NCBI RefSeq assembly: GCF_000711695.1
Contig: NW_013547005.1
Location: forward strand, 124,001-188,000
Length of the DNA: 64,000 nucleotides
Direction: 5' to 3'
From: Tilletiaria anomala UBC 951
Lineage: Eukaryota > Basidiomycota > Exobasidiomycetes > Georgefischeriales > Tilletiariaceae
This document shows positions 10,135-21,625 of the stretch, one piece after another. The position numbers and the translations under genes were made by a program. The first letter of the stretch is position 1. Each line of letters starts with the position of its first letter. The notes under the pieces are model-generated. The model had not been told where the DNA came from. It did not search any database and saw nothing but the letters and a program-made list of their open reading frames with translations.

Positions 10135-11844
10135 ATGCAAACGAAAATGCCCGGCCATTGGTCGGTGTTTTTAGTCTTGCTGCTTTTCCAGAATCGACAC
10201 GCGAGTGCTGGTCATCCACAAGCGGAGGTGCTGGGCGATTTACCCAGTCAAAGGAGCACTGACAACTTGCGGGACGGCGCCTTGGTGCCGCTGGACGAAA
10301 CTACCTCTCAGCGAGATATGATTGATTGCCAGCAGCATGCAGCAAAGTTTCTGCGATCGCGCTGTACCTCGTCCAGCGTTGGAACTGACGAGCGCAGCTC
10401 TGCGGATAGCCCTTCGCAGCTGGAGAGAATGCGCATCAGCATCGAAATTACACGGTGCGAGATCGAGGGTGCCGGGCTCAAGGCCCCGGCTGAATGCTGT
10501 TCCTCCTTGCTCGACGAGGTGTCCAATGTATCTGGGATGCATGGCTCAGAGGTTGAGGGGCCACTGAAACACTGCGTTGAGTGAGTCGGCTATTTGTCTC
10601 TGCAAGACGAATCCATACAAGAACGGACCTCAAAAGACAGGCTCTCCTTCGCACATGACAGGGCGCTTTCACGCTCCCCACAGCTGTGGACGTCATACAT
10701 CTCCCATGCACGGGACTTTGACCGCCAATGCCACGTCTTGCAAAGGAGCAAAGATGTGGACCAAGCCAAGCGGCTATGGCGCTCCGCATCTGAGCAACAG
10801 CGTGATTTCATCAGCCGTGCCAACGATTTGATGCGAGCTTGGGACGAGCAGCATATGCGCGCCGACAAGAGGTCTGCTGAATTGCTCGACGCGCTCGTCA
10901 CTCGCTTAGCGCAAGGTATGCACGCCTTCGAGGCAAGCAGCGAGCAGGCGACGGAAGCGATTGAGGCGGCGGCTCGTGCACACCAGGAGGCTGTCCAAGC
11001 GGCGGGGACGGCCCTGGCCACCGAGCTGATCCCACGCGTGCAAAGCTCGATGGAAGCGCAGCTCAGCAACGCGGTGAACGCACATGCATTCCAACTGCAA
11101 CAAGCAGCGCTTAAAGCACAAGATCGGACGCTTGCAGCGTTCGATAATCTCCTGCAAGAATTCCGACAACAGAGCTACTCTGTTTCTACCGAATTGCGCC
11201 AAGCGTCCGACTCGACATTTGCATTGCACCGCGACGTCCTGACAGCACAGCAATCTGTTTCCGACATAGACCGGCACCTGCAGATCCTCCGTGCTACTAC
11301 TTTCGCCGTGTCAGACGGCCTCGCGTCGATGCACACACAAGTCGGTGAACTCACTCGCTCCGTTAACGAGAGCTTCCATTCCGCGAATGAAACCTTGGTT
11401 GCGTTCGAAAGCTCGCTAGCACGTAGTGCAAACAACTCCGCAGCGTTTCTCGATCGATTCTTCAACAGGCGCCTCATTTTTTTTGAAGCGGTGCTGCGCA
11501 TGTTCTTCCTCTGCGCGCCTGATATCTTGAAAGTGGCGCTGCTACCGCTCTCGGCTTTCGCTCTTCGAACCGGCGCGTCATATGCGATAACCAGCCTCCT
11601 TGGTCTTGGCCAACTGATCTTCGCGATCGCTCTCTGTTTGAGCACTCGAGTGTGGCGCGGACTTCGCCGGCCGCGCTTGCGCATAATGCCTCGATTGCCA
11701 CCGGAACGTGATCTGCGCTGCGCTGCGCGGACGTCATCAACCTCCTCTTGGCCAACTTCCACCAGAGAGATCGCCAAGTCTGATCCTAGCGCCTTCGGCG
11801 AAGGGGACGACGAGGACGAGGGAGAGGTTGAAGCACTCATCTGA
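10135..11844 (+). CDS. KAR5: Kar5/Tht1-like nuclear membrane fusion protein (karyogamy)
   Basis: Two exons (10135-10580 and 10662-11844, intron 81 nt) give a 542-residue protein. It has a signal peptide (hydrophobic WSVFLVLLLF, residues 9-18), then a cysteine-containing lumenal domain. The splice joins a CVE end to ALSRSPQLWTSYISHARDF, the hallmark of the Tht1/Kar5 family (aromatic-rich SPQxWTSY after conserved cysteines). A long helical coiled-coil region follows, and two hydrophobic segments near the C-terminus, FFEAVLRMFFLCAPDILKVA and YAITSLLGLGQLIFAIAL. The tail is acidic and lies in cytosol or nucleoplasm. In yeast, Kar5 acts in the nuclear envelope at the spindle pole body to fuse nuclei after mating; animal brambleberry and plant GEX1 are related. 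Length is close to yeast Kar5. Neither half alone would be recognisable, so the junction is the key evidence. Confidence 0.83.
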
Positions 11845-11921
11845 GTAAGCGCAGAGAGTTGAAACAATGCGATGTGCAATAAGATTGAAAATTACAGATA
11901 TATTGAACAGCACGTTTATTT

Positions 11922-14900
11922 TTATTGCGTCAAATCCTTTGCAGCGCCAGGCCTCTTAAGCGTCGGTCGCTGCACAGCAATGCTACCACCCCCTCGTGGC
12001 TTCTTGGCGGCACCGGTATCGCCCGGGCTGCCCGCTGCAGGAGTATCCTCAGCTTTGCGCTTGCCAACTCCGGCGGCCGCAGAGACTGCGCCTCCACGTC
12101 CTCGCCCACGCCCGACGGCACCGCCCCTTGTTGCCGGCTTGACCACCGCTGGAGCTGCGCCAGTTGTTGGCGACGCCGGTACAGAACCAGCACCATCGCC
12201 CGTGAGCGCCGAGCCTTTGCCTTCCGCGAGTTGAGCTTGCAAAGTTGCAATCTGCTTGTCCTTCTTCGATAGAACCAGCTTGTGTCGCAGCCCGGCCTCT
12301 TCTTTGCCTGCTTCAAACCTTGCCTTGAGCGCCTCCTCATGCTCTTTCGCCAGCTCGGCCGCCTTGGCTTCGACCGCAGCCTTGAGTGCCGCTTGACGTT
12401 CTTCTTCGCGTTGTTGCTCCACCTTCTGCAAGCGTGCCTGGACCTCAGCCTCCACCTTCTCAATGCTAGGCGCTGAAGCAGACTCAGCGGCAGCTGCGGT
12501 TGCTTTCTGGACCGCTTCCTCCACCGCCTGCGCTTGCTGCACGCTAAATTTGGTTGCCAGATTCGCCTCTCGTGCACGCAGCTTTTCGTCATGTTCTTTC
12601 TTCAGCTGCTCAATCTTGGCAGCATTGGCCGCTTTTATTTTGGGCTGCTCAAGCTCTGCAACCTCCTTCGCCTTCTTCACTTCCTCCTCGAGCTCAGCAA
12701 TGCGGGTCTGCAAAGAAGCGACGGTGGCCGCCGTGGCTGGGTCGCCACCTTCCGTGCCGCCCAGCTGTGTGAGTCGCTTGGTCACGGCTTCCTCAATGGC
12801 TGTAGCATTGGCAGTCGCTTGCTCTGCTTGTGCAGCCTTCAATGCTGCCTGTGCAGCATCTCGCTCAACCATTGCGGTGTTCTGTGAAATTGAACAAACG
12901 AGTGAGCCTCTGCATACGAATCAAAGTCAGCTAAGACGCACCTTCTCCTGTACTGCGGTCCTCGCCTTCGACAAGTGTTGCTGCTCCATTGTCTTCGCGG
13001 AGGTCGCGGCCTCGCTAAGAGCTCTCTTTTCTTCCTCCCACTTCTTCTCAGCTTCGGCTACGGCGTCGGCCACAGCGTTTGCAGAGGCGCCTCCCTCCAT
13101 TTGTTGCTGGGCTATCGATGCGGCTGCAGCTTGCAATGTACTGATCTCCTGTTGCAATTTGTTACTCTTCTCCTGCAGCTTCGTATTCTCCTCTTGTAGC
13201 CTTTTCACATCGGCCTGCACAGTGGAAAGCGATGCCTCGCGCTCCTTCAGGGCTTCACTGTCTTTTGACGCGTTCGAGACCTGCTCCTTGAGCCTCTCTA
13301 TTTCGGCCTGATACTTAGCAGCTTGGTCATTTCGCTCTTTAAGGCGTTCGATGGTCTGAGTACGTAACTTCGTGAACCGTTCTTCACCTTGAGCCTTGGC
13401 AGCCTCGAGTTCAACGACCTTTTTCTTCTCCTCTTCTGCCACTGCTTCTGCAGCGGTTGCGCGCTGTTCCAGCCGCTTGATCTCTTCGGGGTCGACTTGG
13501 TTGTACTGCTGCAGGATGGACTGCGCACGTGCTTGCCAGCGCTTGTTGTCCTCTTGCACCAATTTGAGTTGCGCCTGAAGAGACTCCAGCTCGACCTGTG
13601 TCGTCCGAAGTCTCTCGTTCAATGGCTCGATCTGTGCGGTTGTCGTGCTCAGTGCGGTCTCGAGCTCTCTCGCTCGCCTGTTGGCGCGTTCTGTCTCCTC
13701 GCGCAACGTCGCGTTGCTTTCGCGCAGGATGCTAAGCTGATTGACCTTGTCCAGAAGCTCGGCATGCTGCGCACTACTTTCAACTGTCGAAGCATTCTTC
13801 GAGCGCTCTTCAGACAATTGCATGTGCAACTCCCCCAGCGTTTGGTTGGCATGGTCAAGGGATTGTCGCAATCTGGCTGCCTCTTGCTTATTGAGGTTCA
13901 TCTGAAGCTCAGCAATTTCCTTCTCCCTTCGAAGATATTTGATCACCTCGCGAAGCTCTTCCATAGGCGAAGAGCTGAAACTTGTATCACCATCAGTCGA
14001 AGTCTCAGCTCTGGACTGAATGGCTGAGGCTTGGGAAGTGAGGGACTCAAGGCTGTTGTGCAGGACATTATTCTGCGATGTGAGGTCCTCAATCCGCTTA
14101 TTGAGGTCGAGTCGCTCTTTCTCAAGTGTCGACTTTTGCTCTTCCCAGCTGACCTGTGATGCCGTGAGATTGATTTGGACAGTCTCGACATCCTTCTGTA
14201 GCTCTCGTACCTGTGCTTCTGCGGACGCCAGCGTCGCTTTGACTTGAGTGAGGGCCTTGACGTCCTCCGCATGTAGCATGAGTTCTGCCTCATACTTGGC
14301 ATGAGCTGCACGTGCCAACTCGGCTTGCCTTTGCACGTCGCTGCGCAACACTTGTTGCTCAGAGCCGACGCGTTCCTCAAGGTTACTGAGCTGAGCGATG
14401 GCGTCTTCAAGCGTGCGCTTCTCGGCTGCGAATTCTGTGCGTTGCGCCTCAAGGTTTTGCCTTGCGATGCTGCCTTCGTCTTGCGCCGCTGTAAGCTCGT
14501 TGCTGATGGCCTCGATACGAGTACGCAGCACAGTGATCTCAGCCTGGTGAGGATGCTGGGTGTCAGCATCTTATCATGACAGTCGGAGCTGCCTTCAGGA
14601 CTCACATCTTTCTGAGCGACGCCTGCATCAGTCTCCGCTTTGAACTGATCATACGTGGACTGCAACTGTGCCAGAGAGTCCTCGTTTGCCTGTGCGATAG
14701 CCTTGTATTGCTCGACATGCGCTTTGGCTTGCTCCACCTCGACGTTCGCGTTGCGAAGCTCGCTGCGCAGTTCCGCGAGGGTGATCTCGAGCTCTTGCTC
14801 GCGGTTGCCCGAGCTGCCGGCAACATTCCTGCTGCTAGCGCCCGTGGAAGCTGCTGCACTGTGTCGCTCAAATACATCCAGCTTCTCCTCGCGAGCGGTC

Positions 14901-17900
14901 AGCTGCTTCTGCAGGTCGGCAGCCTTGGCTCTGAGGTGTGAAAGGGATGTATTGACGGCTGCAAGCTGTTCCTTTGCAGATGATGCCTCTGCCGTAGCCT
15001 TGTCCAAACGCGATTGCAAGTCTCGCGTCTCGACCTCCTTGCGCAGGGTGACCATGCGCGCTTCCTCTTCCTTCTTGCCGGCCTTGTCCCGCGCTGACCT
15101 GCTCTCTTCCTCGAGATGAGCAATCTGCGCCTCCATTCTGCGCCTGTGTTCAGATGCTGATCGTTCCATGTCATTATGAGTGTTGGAGATGTTGCGAAGG
15201 AGTTCGCTGAGGTTGGTCCGCTCAGCCACAACCGCGTGACTCTCCTCTAGCAGGCGTGACTCCGTACTCTTGAGCAAGTCCTTCTCCGCCCGCAGGTTCG
15301 CAGCTTCGATGCGCAGCCGCTCAAGCGAAGCTTTAACATTGAGCAGCTCCTCTTCTGTCTTGTGTGCCGCCATATCGCGACGCGCAAGGTTTTCTCGGAG
15401 GGTGCCCATGATCTTGTTGAGTTCGGCAAGTTCGCTCTTCTGCAAGTCAAATGTCTGCTGTAGAGTGCGGTAGCGCTCGTCTGTGGCCTCTCGGCTCGCC
15501 TTTTCGCGTGCCGCTTGGACAGCCGCTTGACTGGCTTGTTGGCGAGCATCGGCAACATCTTCCTTGAGCATTTCCGTGTCTTGCCGCACCTCGGCCTTGT
15601 AAGCTTCGAAATGAGCCTGCAGAGTCGAGTATTGGTTTGCAAGGCTTTGCGCCATCACGCTGCTACTTGTTGCATCCGTTTGACCTCCATTGACAGCAGC
15701 ACTGTTCGCACCGTTTGCAGTACGCGAGTTGATCATGGCGCGGAACATGTCCCTCTCGCGCTTCAGTGCCTCTGACTTCGACCGCTCCGCCTTGATTTCT
15801 TCATTCAGGTTCTCGATGACCTCGGCTGCTTCAGAGACAGCCTCGTTCTCGTTGTTCTCCAGCGCAGCTCTCAGCTTTTGCTCCTCCTGCTCAACCCTGC
15901 CAGCTAACTCGCGAGTGACGCGAAGCAAACGTTGGTTCTGGGCGAGGAGGTCGGTGAGAGAAGAGAAGGTGACAAGCTGAGTGGTGATGACTGCTTGCGT
16001 CTCATTCACTTCAGCATCGGAAGCGATCGGTTCTGGAATTGCACTGCCGTCGTCTTCTAGTCTCGATGCCGCCGAAGGGTCATCTCGAATGATAATCTCT
16101 CGGGTGAGGCTTCTGACTTGGCGGCCGAGGTCAGCCAGCTGTCGGTTGCCCAGATCGTTCTCCATTCGCAGTCGCTGCGCCTCGAGAGAGAGATGCTTGC
16201 GTTCGTTCTCGCTGACGTCTCTCTCTTCGCAAAGATTCGCAACACGCTCGCTCATCTCCTGGAGATCCTCCCGCAAGTGCTCGGTCTCTTCTCGCTGCGC
16301 CTGCAAGACAGGTTGGCGAACGCGGAGCTCCTCAAAGACTGTTTCCAGCACCTGACCCAGCCGTTGCGTTTCGAGACGTTCTCTGCGCAGCTCTTCTTGG
16401 GTCCGTGTGAAGTCCGCATAGACCTGTGTGAAGGACTTGCCTCCGCGCTGCAGTTTGCTGGCGAGCGCGGCAGTCGGTGACATGAGTAGCGAGGTGTTGA
16501 GACCCACGCCAGAGAAGCGCTTTGCTCCTGGTGTAGACGCTCTGCTGTTCTGGTCGAAGGAATCTAGCTCACCATTTTCTGCACCCCCCAGTGCGCCTCC
16601 TGAGCTGTCCACAATGCCCACACCTTCTGCCAGGCGATCCAACGCAAGCTTAAGATCTTCTTTCTCCTTCTGCAGCCCTGCGTTTGCATTTCTCTCCAAC
16701 TCGATCTCTTCCCGCAGCTTGTCCTCCCTCTCAGCGAACTCTTTGACCGCATCCTGCCAATGTGTATCGAGCTCGTGCTCGCGCTTCTGCGCATCTTTCG
16801 CGCGCTTCGTCAAGAGATCGTGCAGCTTGCTCTGCGTCGCGATCTCAGCTGCAAATGACTCCTCTTGGGCCGCAAGTCGCGTGGTGAGCTCTTGGATCCT
16901 GGATGCATTCTCATTCAAGCGCAGTGTCGCAGCAGAGTATGCGGCTTCAGCGTTGACCAATTTGGTGTTGGCTGAGGAAAGGTTCTGCTGAGCCGTGTCG
17001 AATGCCGATTGAAGAGCGATGAGCTCTGCCGACTTGTTGGAGCGGTAGGATGCTGCAGACTCTGTGATCGTCTTCAGCTCCGCGTGTGCCCACTCGGAGT
17101 CGCGGCGCACGAGTGCTAGCTCTTGCTCCAGCGATTGCACCTTGTACTGTTGGTTTGGACGAAGACTGTCAAACTCAAAAGACGCTAGAGACGTTTCCAA
17201 CCAGTGGCAAAGCATACCCTAAGATTGTTCTCGCTGCTCTTGGCCTCTGCCAGCTCTGATGATAGGCGAGTAACTTCACCACGCAACTCCGTCTGGCGCT
17301 CGGAGAGTAACTGCACTTCCTCTACTCGGCGTTACAAGGGTGTTATTCAGCATGCCGAACAAGATTCCAGCTTGTGTAGTTTCCTCACCTGAACGACTCG
17401 CGGAATCTGCTTTCTCGCGATCCAGAAGAGCCAGTAGGTCTCGTTTCTCCTGTTGAGCCGTAGCGATGCGCTGTTGGAGCTGCGTCTGGGCCTCTCCACC
17501 GGACTCGCTGGTTGATCGAGCAGCGTCCAGCTCCAACCTGGCCCCTTGGAGCTCTGATCTGAGCTTCTCCTGCTCTGCTTTGGCAGACAACGCATCCGTG
17601 GTTGCGACTTCGGCACGCTGCTCTGCCTCCGTCCGCGCTCGCTCAGCATCGTTCAGTGCGGTCTCAACCTCGATCTCGCGACGCGATGCCTCTACCCGCG
17701 TTGCTTCGAGCGCCTCTGCGGCCCCTTGCAGACTTGAGAGCTTTGTCGCGAGGAAGGTGTAAATAGCGACGATCAGGCCTGCATCGGGAGCGTTGATGCG
17801 CTGTGATGAGACGCTGCCTTCGATGTTACCGATGGATGCCAGCGATGCCTGCAGCGCGGTTACATCTAACGTAATAGGCAACGCGAGTGGCAGACGCTGG

Positions 17901-17947
17901 ATGCCATCGGCACCTGGCATTGGGGCGCTCACCTCGGCAGCCGCCAT
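11922..17947 (-). CDS. MLP1: nucleoporin TPR/Mlp1-type nuclear basket protein
   Basis: A 1930-residue, almost wholly coiled-coil protein. Exons on the minus strand: 17947-17389, 17321-17218, 17173-14606, 14543-12942, 12881-11922. Heptad-rich sequence runs from about residue 60 to 1800. The motif ALVRRDSEWAHAELK near residue 240 is typical of the Mlp1/TPR family. The C-terminal tail is disordered, with RGRGRGRGG-like repeats and a basic KRKAEDTP/AAKKPRGGG stretch that looks like a nuclear localisation signal. TPR/Mlp proteins form the nuclear-pore basket and act in mRNA export quality control and spindle checkpoint anchoring. Introns of 60-67 nt close cleanly; the second is only 44 nt (17174-17217) and lacks an obvious branch site, so that junction is less sure. 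The size is close to yeast Mlp1. The stop lies 77 bp from the converging KAR5 stop. Confidence 0.9.
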
Positions 17948-18259
17948 GATGTTTCGTCTTGGCCACAGCAGCAGCCGATGACGTGCGCTGCTTGAAGCTT
18001 CCAGATAACCCCGTCGTATGGACATGTGCCCATGGACACGAAGGGTAGCGCAAGGTGAAGTTAGAATGGATGGGGAGAACATGCATTCGCGGTGGCACTG
18101 CGCCAGTCTCCCCCATCCCACTCCCAGCGCTCCACCGCCTCCCCGCGTTCTTCTCGTCCATCCTTGTTTCTATTCACCACATGGATGCAACGCTTGCATG
18201 TACACCCCAAGTGCAAGGCAAGCCCATCGTCGCAGATTCGAGGGACAGAAAAATCCAAG
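17948..18259. other. short divergent promoter between MLP1 and the FKBP gene
   Basis: A 312-bp gap between two facing-away start codons, rich in CCC/CTCC pyrimidine tracts on the plus strand (18105-18165). It probably serves as a shared promoter. No other element is recognised. Confidence 0.45.
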
Positions 18260-19171
18260 ATGAAGAGATCGATGCTGCTTTCAACGCTGACGCTCGGCCT
18301 CGTTGGCCTGGCCGGCTCTGCGCTCGCAGCCAAGGAGCCGCCAACGACCCTACAGATTGGAGTTACGCAACGGGTGCCAGATGCCGAGTGCAAGATCAAA
18401 TCGCAGAACGGTGACAAGCTCTCAATGTGGGTCCGGTGAAAGAACGTCCAGCGTCTGATGAAGATGGCTCATGTCCTTGCTGTTGTTGCTGGACTGTCAT
18501 CCTAGGCACTACACTGGCAAACTTGTGAGTTCACGGTGCACGCCAGCGTTTGGGTCTGTCCTCAATGTCGTTCCTTTCTTGCGTGTGTCACAGTGGGACG
18601 GGAAGCAGTTTGACTCGTCCGTCGGGCGCGGGCCATTTGTGAGTAGATTTTCTGGGTTGGTTACAGCTTGCCCAATGGATCATGGCTTACCCATTCTCGC
18701 CATTCTCAGGACTTCGTTAGTGCGTCCGTCATGACCGTACTCGTAAAATGCTTGCCTGCCGAAGCGTGATCTAAATCAGCCCCTTTGCCACTCCTACAGT
18801 TGGAAGCGGACAAGTCATCAAAGGCTGGGAGCAAGGTGTGTTTCTACAGTTCCGAGGTGCATCTGATACCGTTCATTATCGCCAATGCTCACCGCCTTTT
18901 ATCTCGCAGGCTTGCTGGACATGTGCATCGGCGAGAAGCGGAAGCTCAAAATTCCCCCGCACCTTGGATACGGTGACCGTGGAGCTGGCGGAGCCATTCC
19001 CGGCGGAGCCACCTTGGTTTTTGACGGTAAGATTTCACAGCATTAGCCGCTACAGAAGCAAGGATATGACCGACTCTGTTTTATTGGCGCACTCCTCCAG
19101 TCGAGCTTCTCGACATTCTCGGCCCTCGCGCTGCGGCACTCAAGGAAAGCCACAGCAAGGACGAGCTTTGA
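18260..19171 (+). CDS. FPR2: ER-lumenal FKBP-type peptidyl-prolyl isomerase
   Basis: Seven exons (18260-18426, 18506-18524, 18594-18638, 18710-18719, 18800-18835, 18910-19026, 19101-19171) join into an exactly closed 154-residue protein. It has a signal peptide ([20 protein letters not shown], start MKRS), then one FKBP domain with [53 protein letters not shown] and ATLVFDVELLDI. It ends in SKDEL, an ER-retention signal. It catalyses proline cis-trans isomerisation in folding proteins, and the site conserved for FK506/rapamycin binding is present. Exons of 19 and 10 nt are true microexons: leaving either out breaks the conserved domain and the frame. Introns are 69-80 nt. The stop lies 96 bp from the converging Sld7-like gene. 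Confidence 0.95.
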
Positions 19172-19267
19172 TTGTATGCCCCAGAGGCGACCCGATGATC
19201 CTAGATTATTGACAAGCATGTACAATGCGCCTGGACCATACAACGAATGCGCCAACCCGGCTATTGT

Positions 19268-21419
19268 TCAAGGGCGCGACTCTAGCTTGACGCGCGGTGT
19301 CGTTTCATATTCCGTCTTGAAAGATGTTTCTGCCTTCGCAGTGCCGCTTGCGGCGCTTTCCACTGGCGTCGGCGCAAGGTACAGGTCCAAATGCATGCGA
19401 ACCAGCGTCGCAGCTCTGACCCGGTCGACCGGTACGCTCGCAAGTGCGTGTCGCAGCGCCACGGCTGTTCCCGAGCAAGTTGCACCGTAGCATGCGATGT
19501 AGTCCGCATCGTTCTTCTCGTACCCGCGGCCCAACAACTGATGATGTACCAGCTTCTTGATCGTTGTCCTGTTCTTCTGCTCCATGGTGTTGTAGGCGCT
19601 AGTGACAGGCATGGTGCCCGCTGAGCCCGCGTCCATGTCTACGCAGACTTCACGATAATGGCAGTGCGACATACCTTCGCGAAGCAGCTCAATGCTACTG
19701 GCCGCGCCCAAAACAGGCGAATCGGGACCGGGCGTCGCGGATGCAGCGCGAGAGGAGCTGCGTTTCGCCACTGGAATCGCGAGCTGAATGGTGTCTGCGT
19801 GACGCTTCCGTGATGGCGAAGCCGACGGGGACGTCTCACCCGCACCTGGGAGTGAGGACGAGTATGATGAAGGTCGGAGAGGATCCTTCCTTGGCGGCCG
19901 CTTTTCTCCCCTCCTGCCAGGGGTATTGCCCTGCTTGCCGCTTGTGGACAGCCCAGCGGCTATTGCGGAGCCAGAGCTGACGGTCTTCCGTGCAATGGTC
20001 GAGCGTGCACGCATGCCGCTGGCAGAGCTAAAAGCTGGGTTCACTCCGCCTCCGTCCGAAAGACTAGGAGTGCGATTCACGTCTGAGGACGAAGTGCTTG
20101 TTTTCAGAGACCCACTGCAAGCGAAATCGCTGCTCGAGAGGGCAGGGACATGCGGAACGGCAAAATTACCGACAGACTTGCTGGCAACTCTGCTCATGGG
20201 CTGACGCGGCCGGGTTTGGAGTTTTGTGATGAATGCATTTGCTGTGGGACCGATCAATTTTCCAAATTCAGCCTTATGTTTCGTCATCTCACCTTCATCA
20301 AAATCGACTCACTTCTTGGCATGGGGTCATCGGGACGGGGGGAGAAGGGGTGTCTGGGAAGGGCGCATGTCATATCTGAGCCAAAACCGGTATCGGCACC
20401 GTGTTTACGCGTGCGCGCCTTTCTGACCACCTTGCGTCCAAGAACGAGGTCAAGCGCATGTACGTGGCTCGAACACCGCGATGCGGCAAAAATTGCAAGC
20501 TCTTGGGCCGATGAGGATGAGGAAGCGCCAGACTGTAAAATGGGAAACGAGAAGTGTTCGGAGGAGGTGCGCGAATGGCTGGGACTGGGAAGTGCTTGGG
20601 ACGGCTCGAGGGACACAATGACGATGTTAGACGCATGTACACACGTCCCCCGACACAGCTGCAATAGAGGAAACCCCATTTCAGACTAGCCCCTGTAATG
20701 CTTCGCAGGCAGGATTTGTTCACTTCTTCATCTACGCAGAATTTTCTTACGAAGTAATCCAATGTTCGCTCCTCCTCTGGGTCGATGTACATCCGCATCC
20801 CGATGCTGTATTCCCACTTGACGATGTTTTTTGTGTCGCCACCATAACCAGTTGGCTTAGATTTCGAATAATTCCCTTCGACTACCATGCCTCGAGTATC
20901 CTTCTCCGTTCCGAGGATGCGAAGGGGTCGGTGTCGAACCATCTCGAGCGCCAAGCACAGGTCCGCCTCAATGGCCGGGTCGTCGATGACTTTGGTGGAG
21001 AGATCGTCGTCCTCGTCAACGAACCCAGGCCGCTGCACCTCTCTCGTGTTGGAAAACGGCCTGCCCTCGGATTCCAGCGTGACTGCACCGGAAGAGAGGG
21101 GGTGGCTGTGCGAGACAAAGGCCACGCCTGGCAAGGCAGTTCCGTCAGGGAGGAGAAGCGAGCCTCTCCATAGCAGCCGAGGTGGTGGTGGTCTCGAAGG
21201 CGTGCTAACCAGACTCACCCCTGAATTGCCTGGCGGAGGCGGCGATGCGAAACCTGCGACTGTCATCTTTTCCACTGCACTGCCTTGATTGTTCGAAAGT
21301 ACAGTTATTGAGGAGCGCTCGCCTGCGCTTTTGCTAGCGATGGCTGCAGCAAACGATGTGGCCGTTCTGTGAGGGTAGCAACCTGAACCAACGCGTTGAT
21401 TATGTTGGACATCCCTCAA
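19268..21419 (-). CDS. SLD7: Sld7-like replication-initiation protein (tentative)
   Basis: Two minus-strand frames seem to form one gene. The upstream frame (21419 to about 20724) contains RLLWRGSLLLPDGTALPGVA, a region ALEMVRHRPLRILGTEKD and MRMYIDPEEERTLDYF. The downstream frame (about 20287-19268) begins MTKHKAEFGKLIG, has a Ser/Pro/Arg-rich disordered middle and ends in a conserved-looking helical domain: NRTTIKKLVHHQLLGRGYEK, then YIACYGATCSGTAVALRHAL, then VRMHLDLYLA. This matches the plan of fungal Sld7 (N-domain binding Sld3, disordered linker, C-terminal dimer domain), which helps load Cdc45 at origins. Linking needs an intron of about 435-480 nt, long for this region, with donor at 20750 (GTAAGA) or 20723 (GTGAAC). 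Start is 21419 or the inner ATG at 21266. They could also be two genes. Confidence 0.5.
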
Positions 21420-21625
21420 GATACCACGCGTCGCACAGGCACGAGCACAGTCTCTGGGATTCGGCAGGCGCGTCTCGACTGCGTTGTTGATGAACGGAAC
21501 ACACTCAAAGCTTTTGATTCCAGGTCTATTACGAAGTGTATCTCGCTATGACATCTGCAAGCCATCCAAGCGGCTGTCAAAGCACCGCACACGGCCCAAC
21601 ATTAGTCCCCAGCTGAGCGCCCAGG
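21420..21625. other. short divergent promoter between the Sld7-like gene and DYN2
   Basis: About 206 bp (or 359 bp if the Sld7-like protein starts at 21266) between start codons facing away from each other. No N-terminal dynein sequence is encoded here on the plus strand, which matters for the split-dynein interpretation. Confidence 0.5.

Noticed and set aside
12463-13311. 282-residue Ser/Cys/Ala-rich hydrophobic frame opposite MLP1
   Set aside because: Antisense of Glu/Lys-rich coiled coil always reads as Ser/Leu/Phe-rich; it is not a membrane protein gene.
21420-21625. Idea that the dynein gene is truncated by assembly or window limits
   Set aside because: The gene is interior to the window and an opposite-strand gene with its own coding sequence lies directly upstream, so a true split is the better reading.
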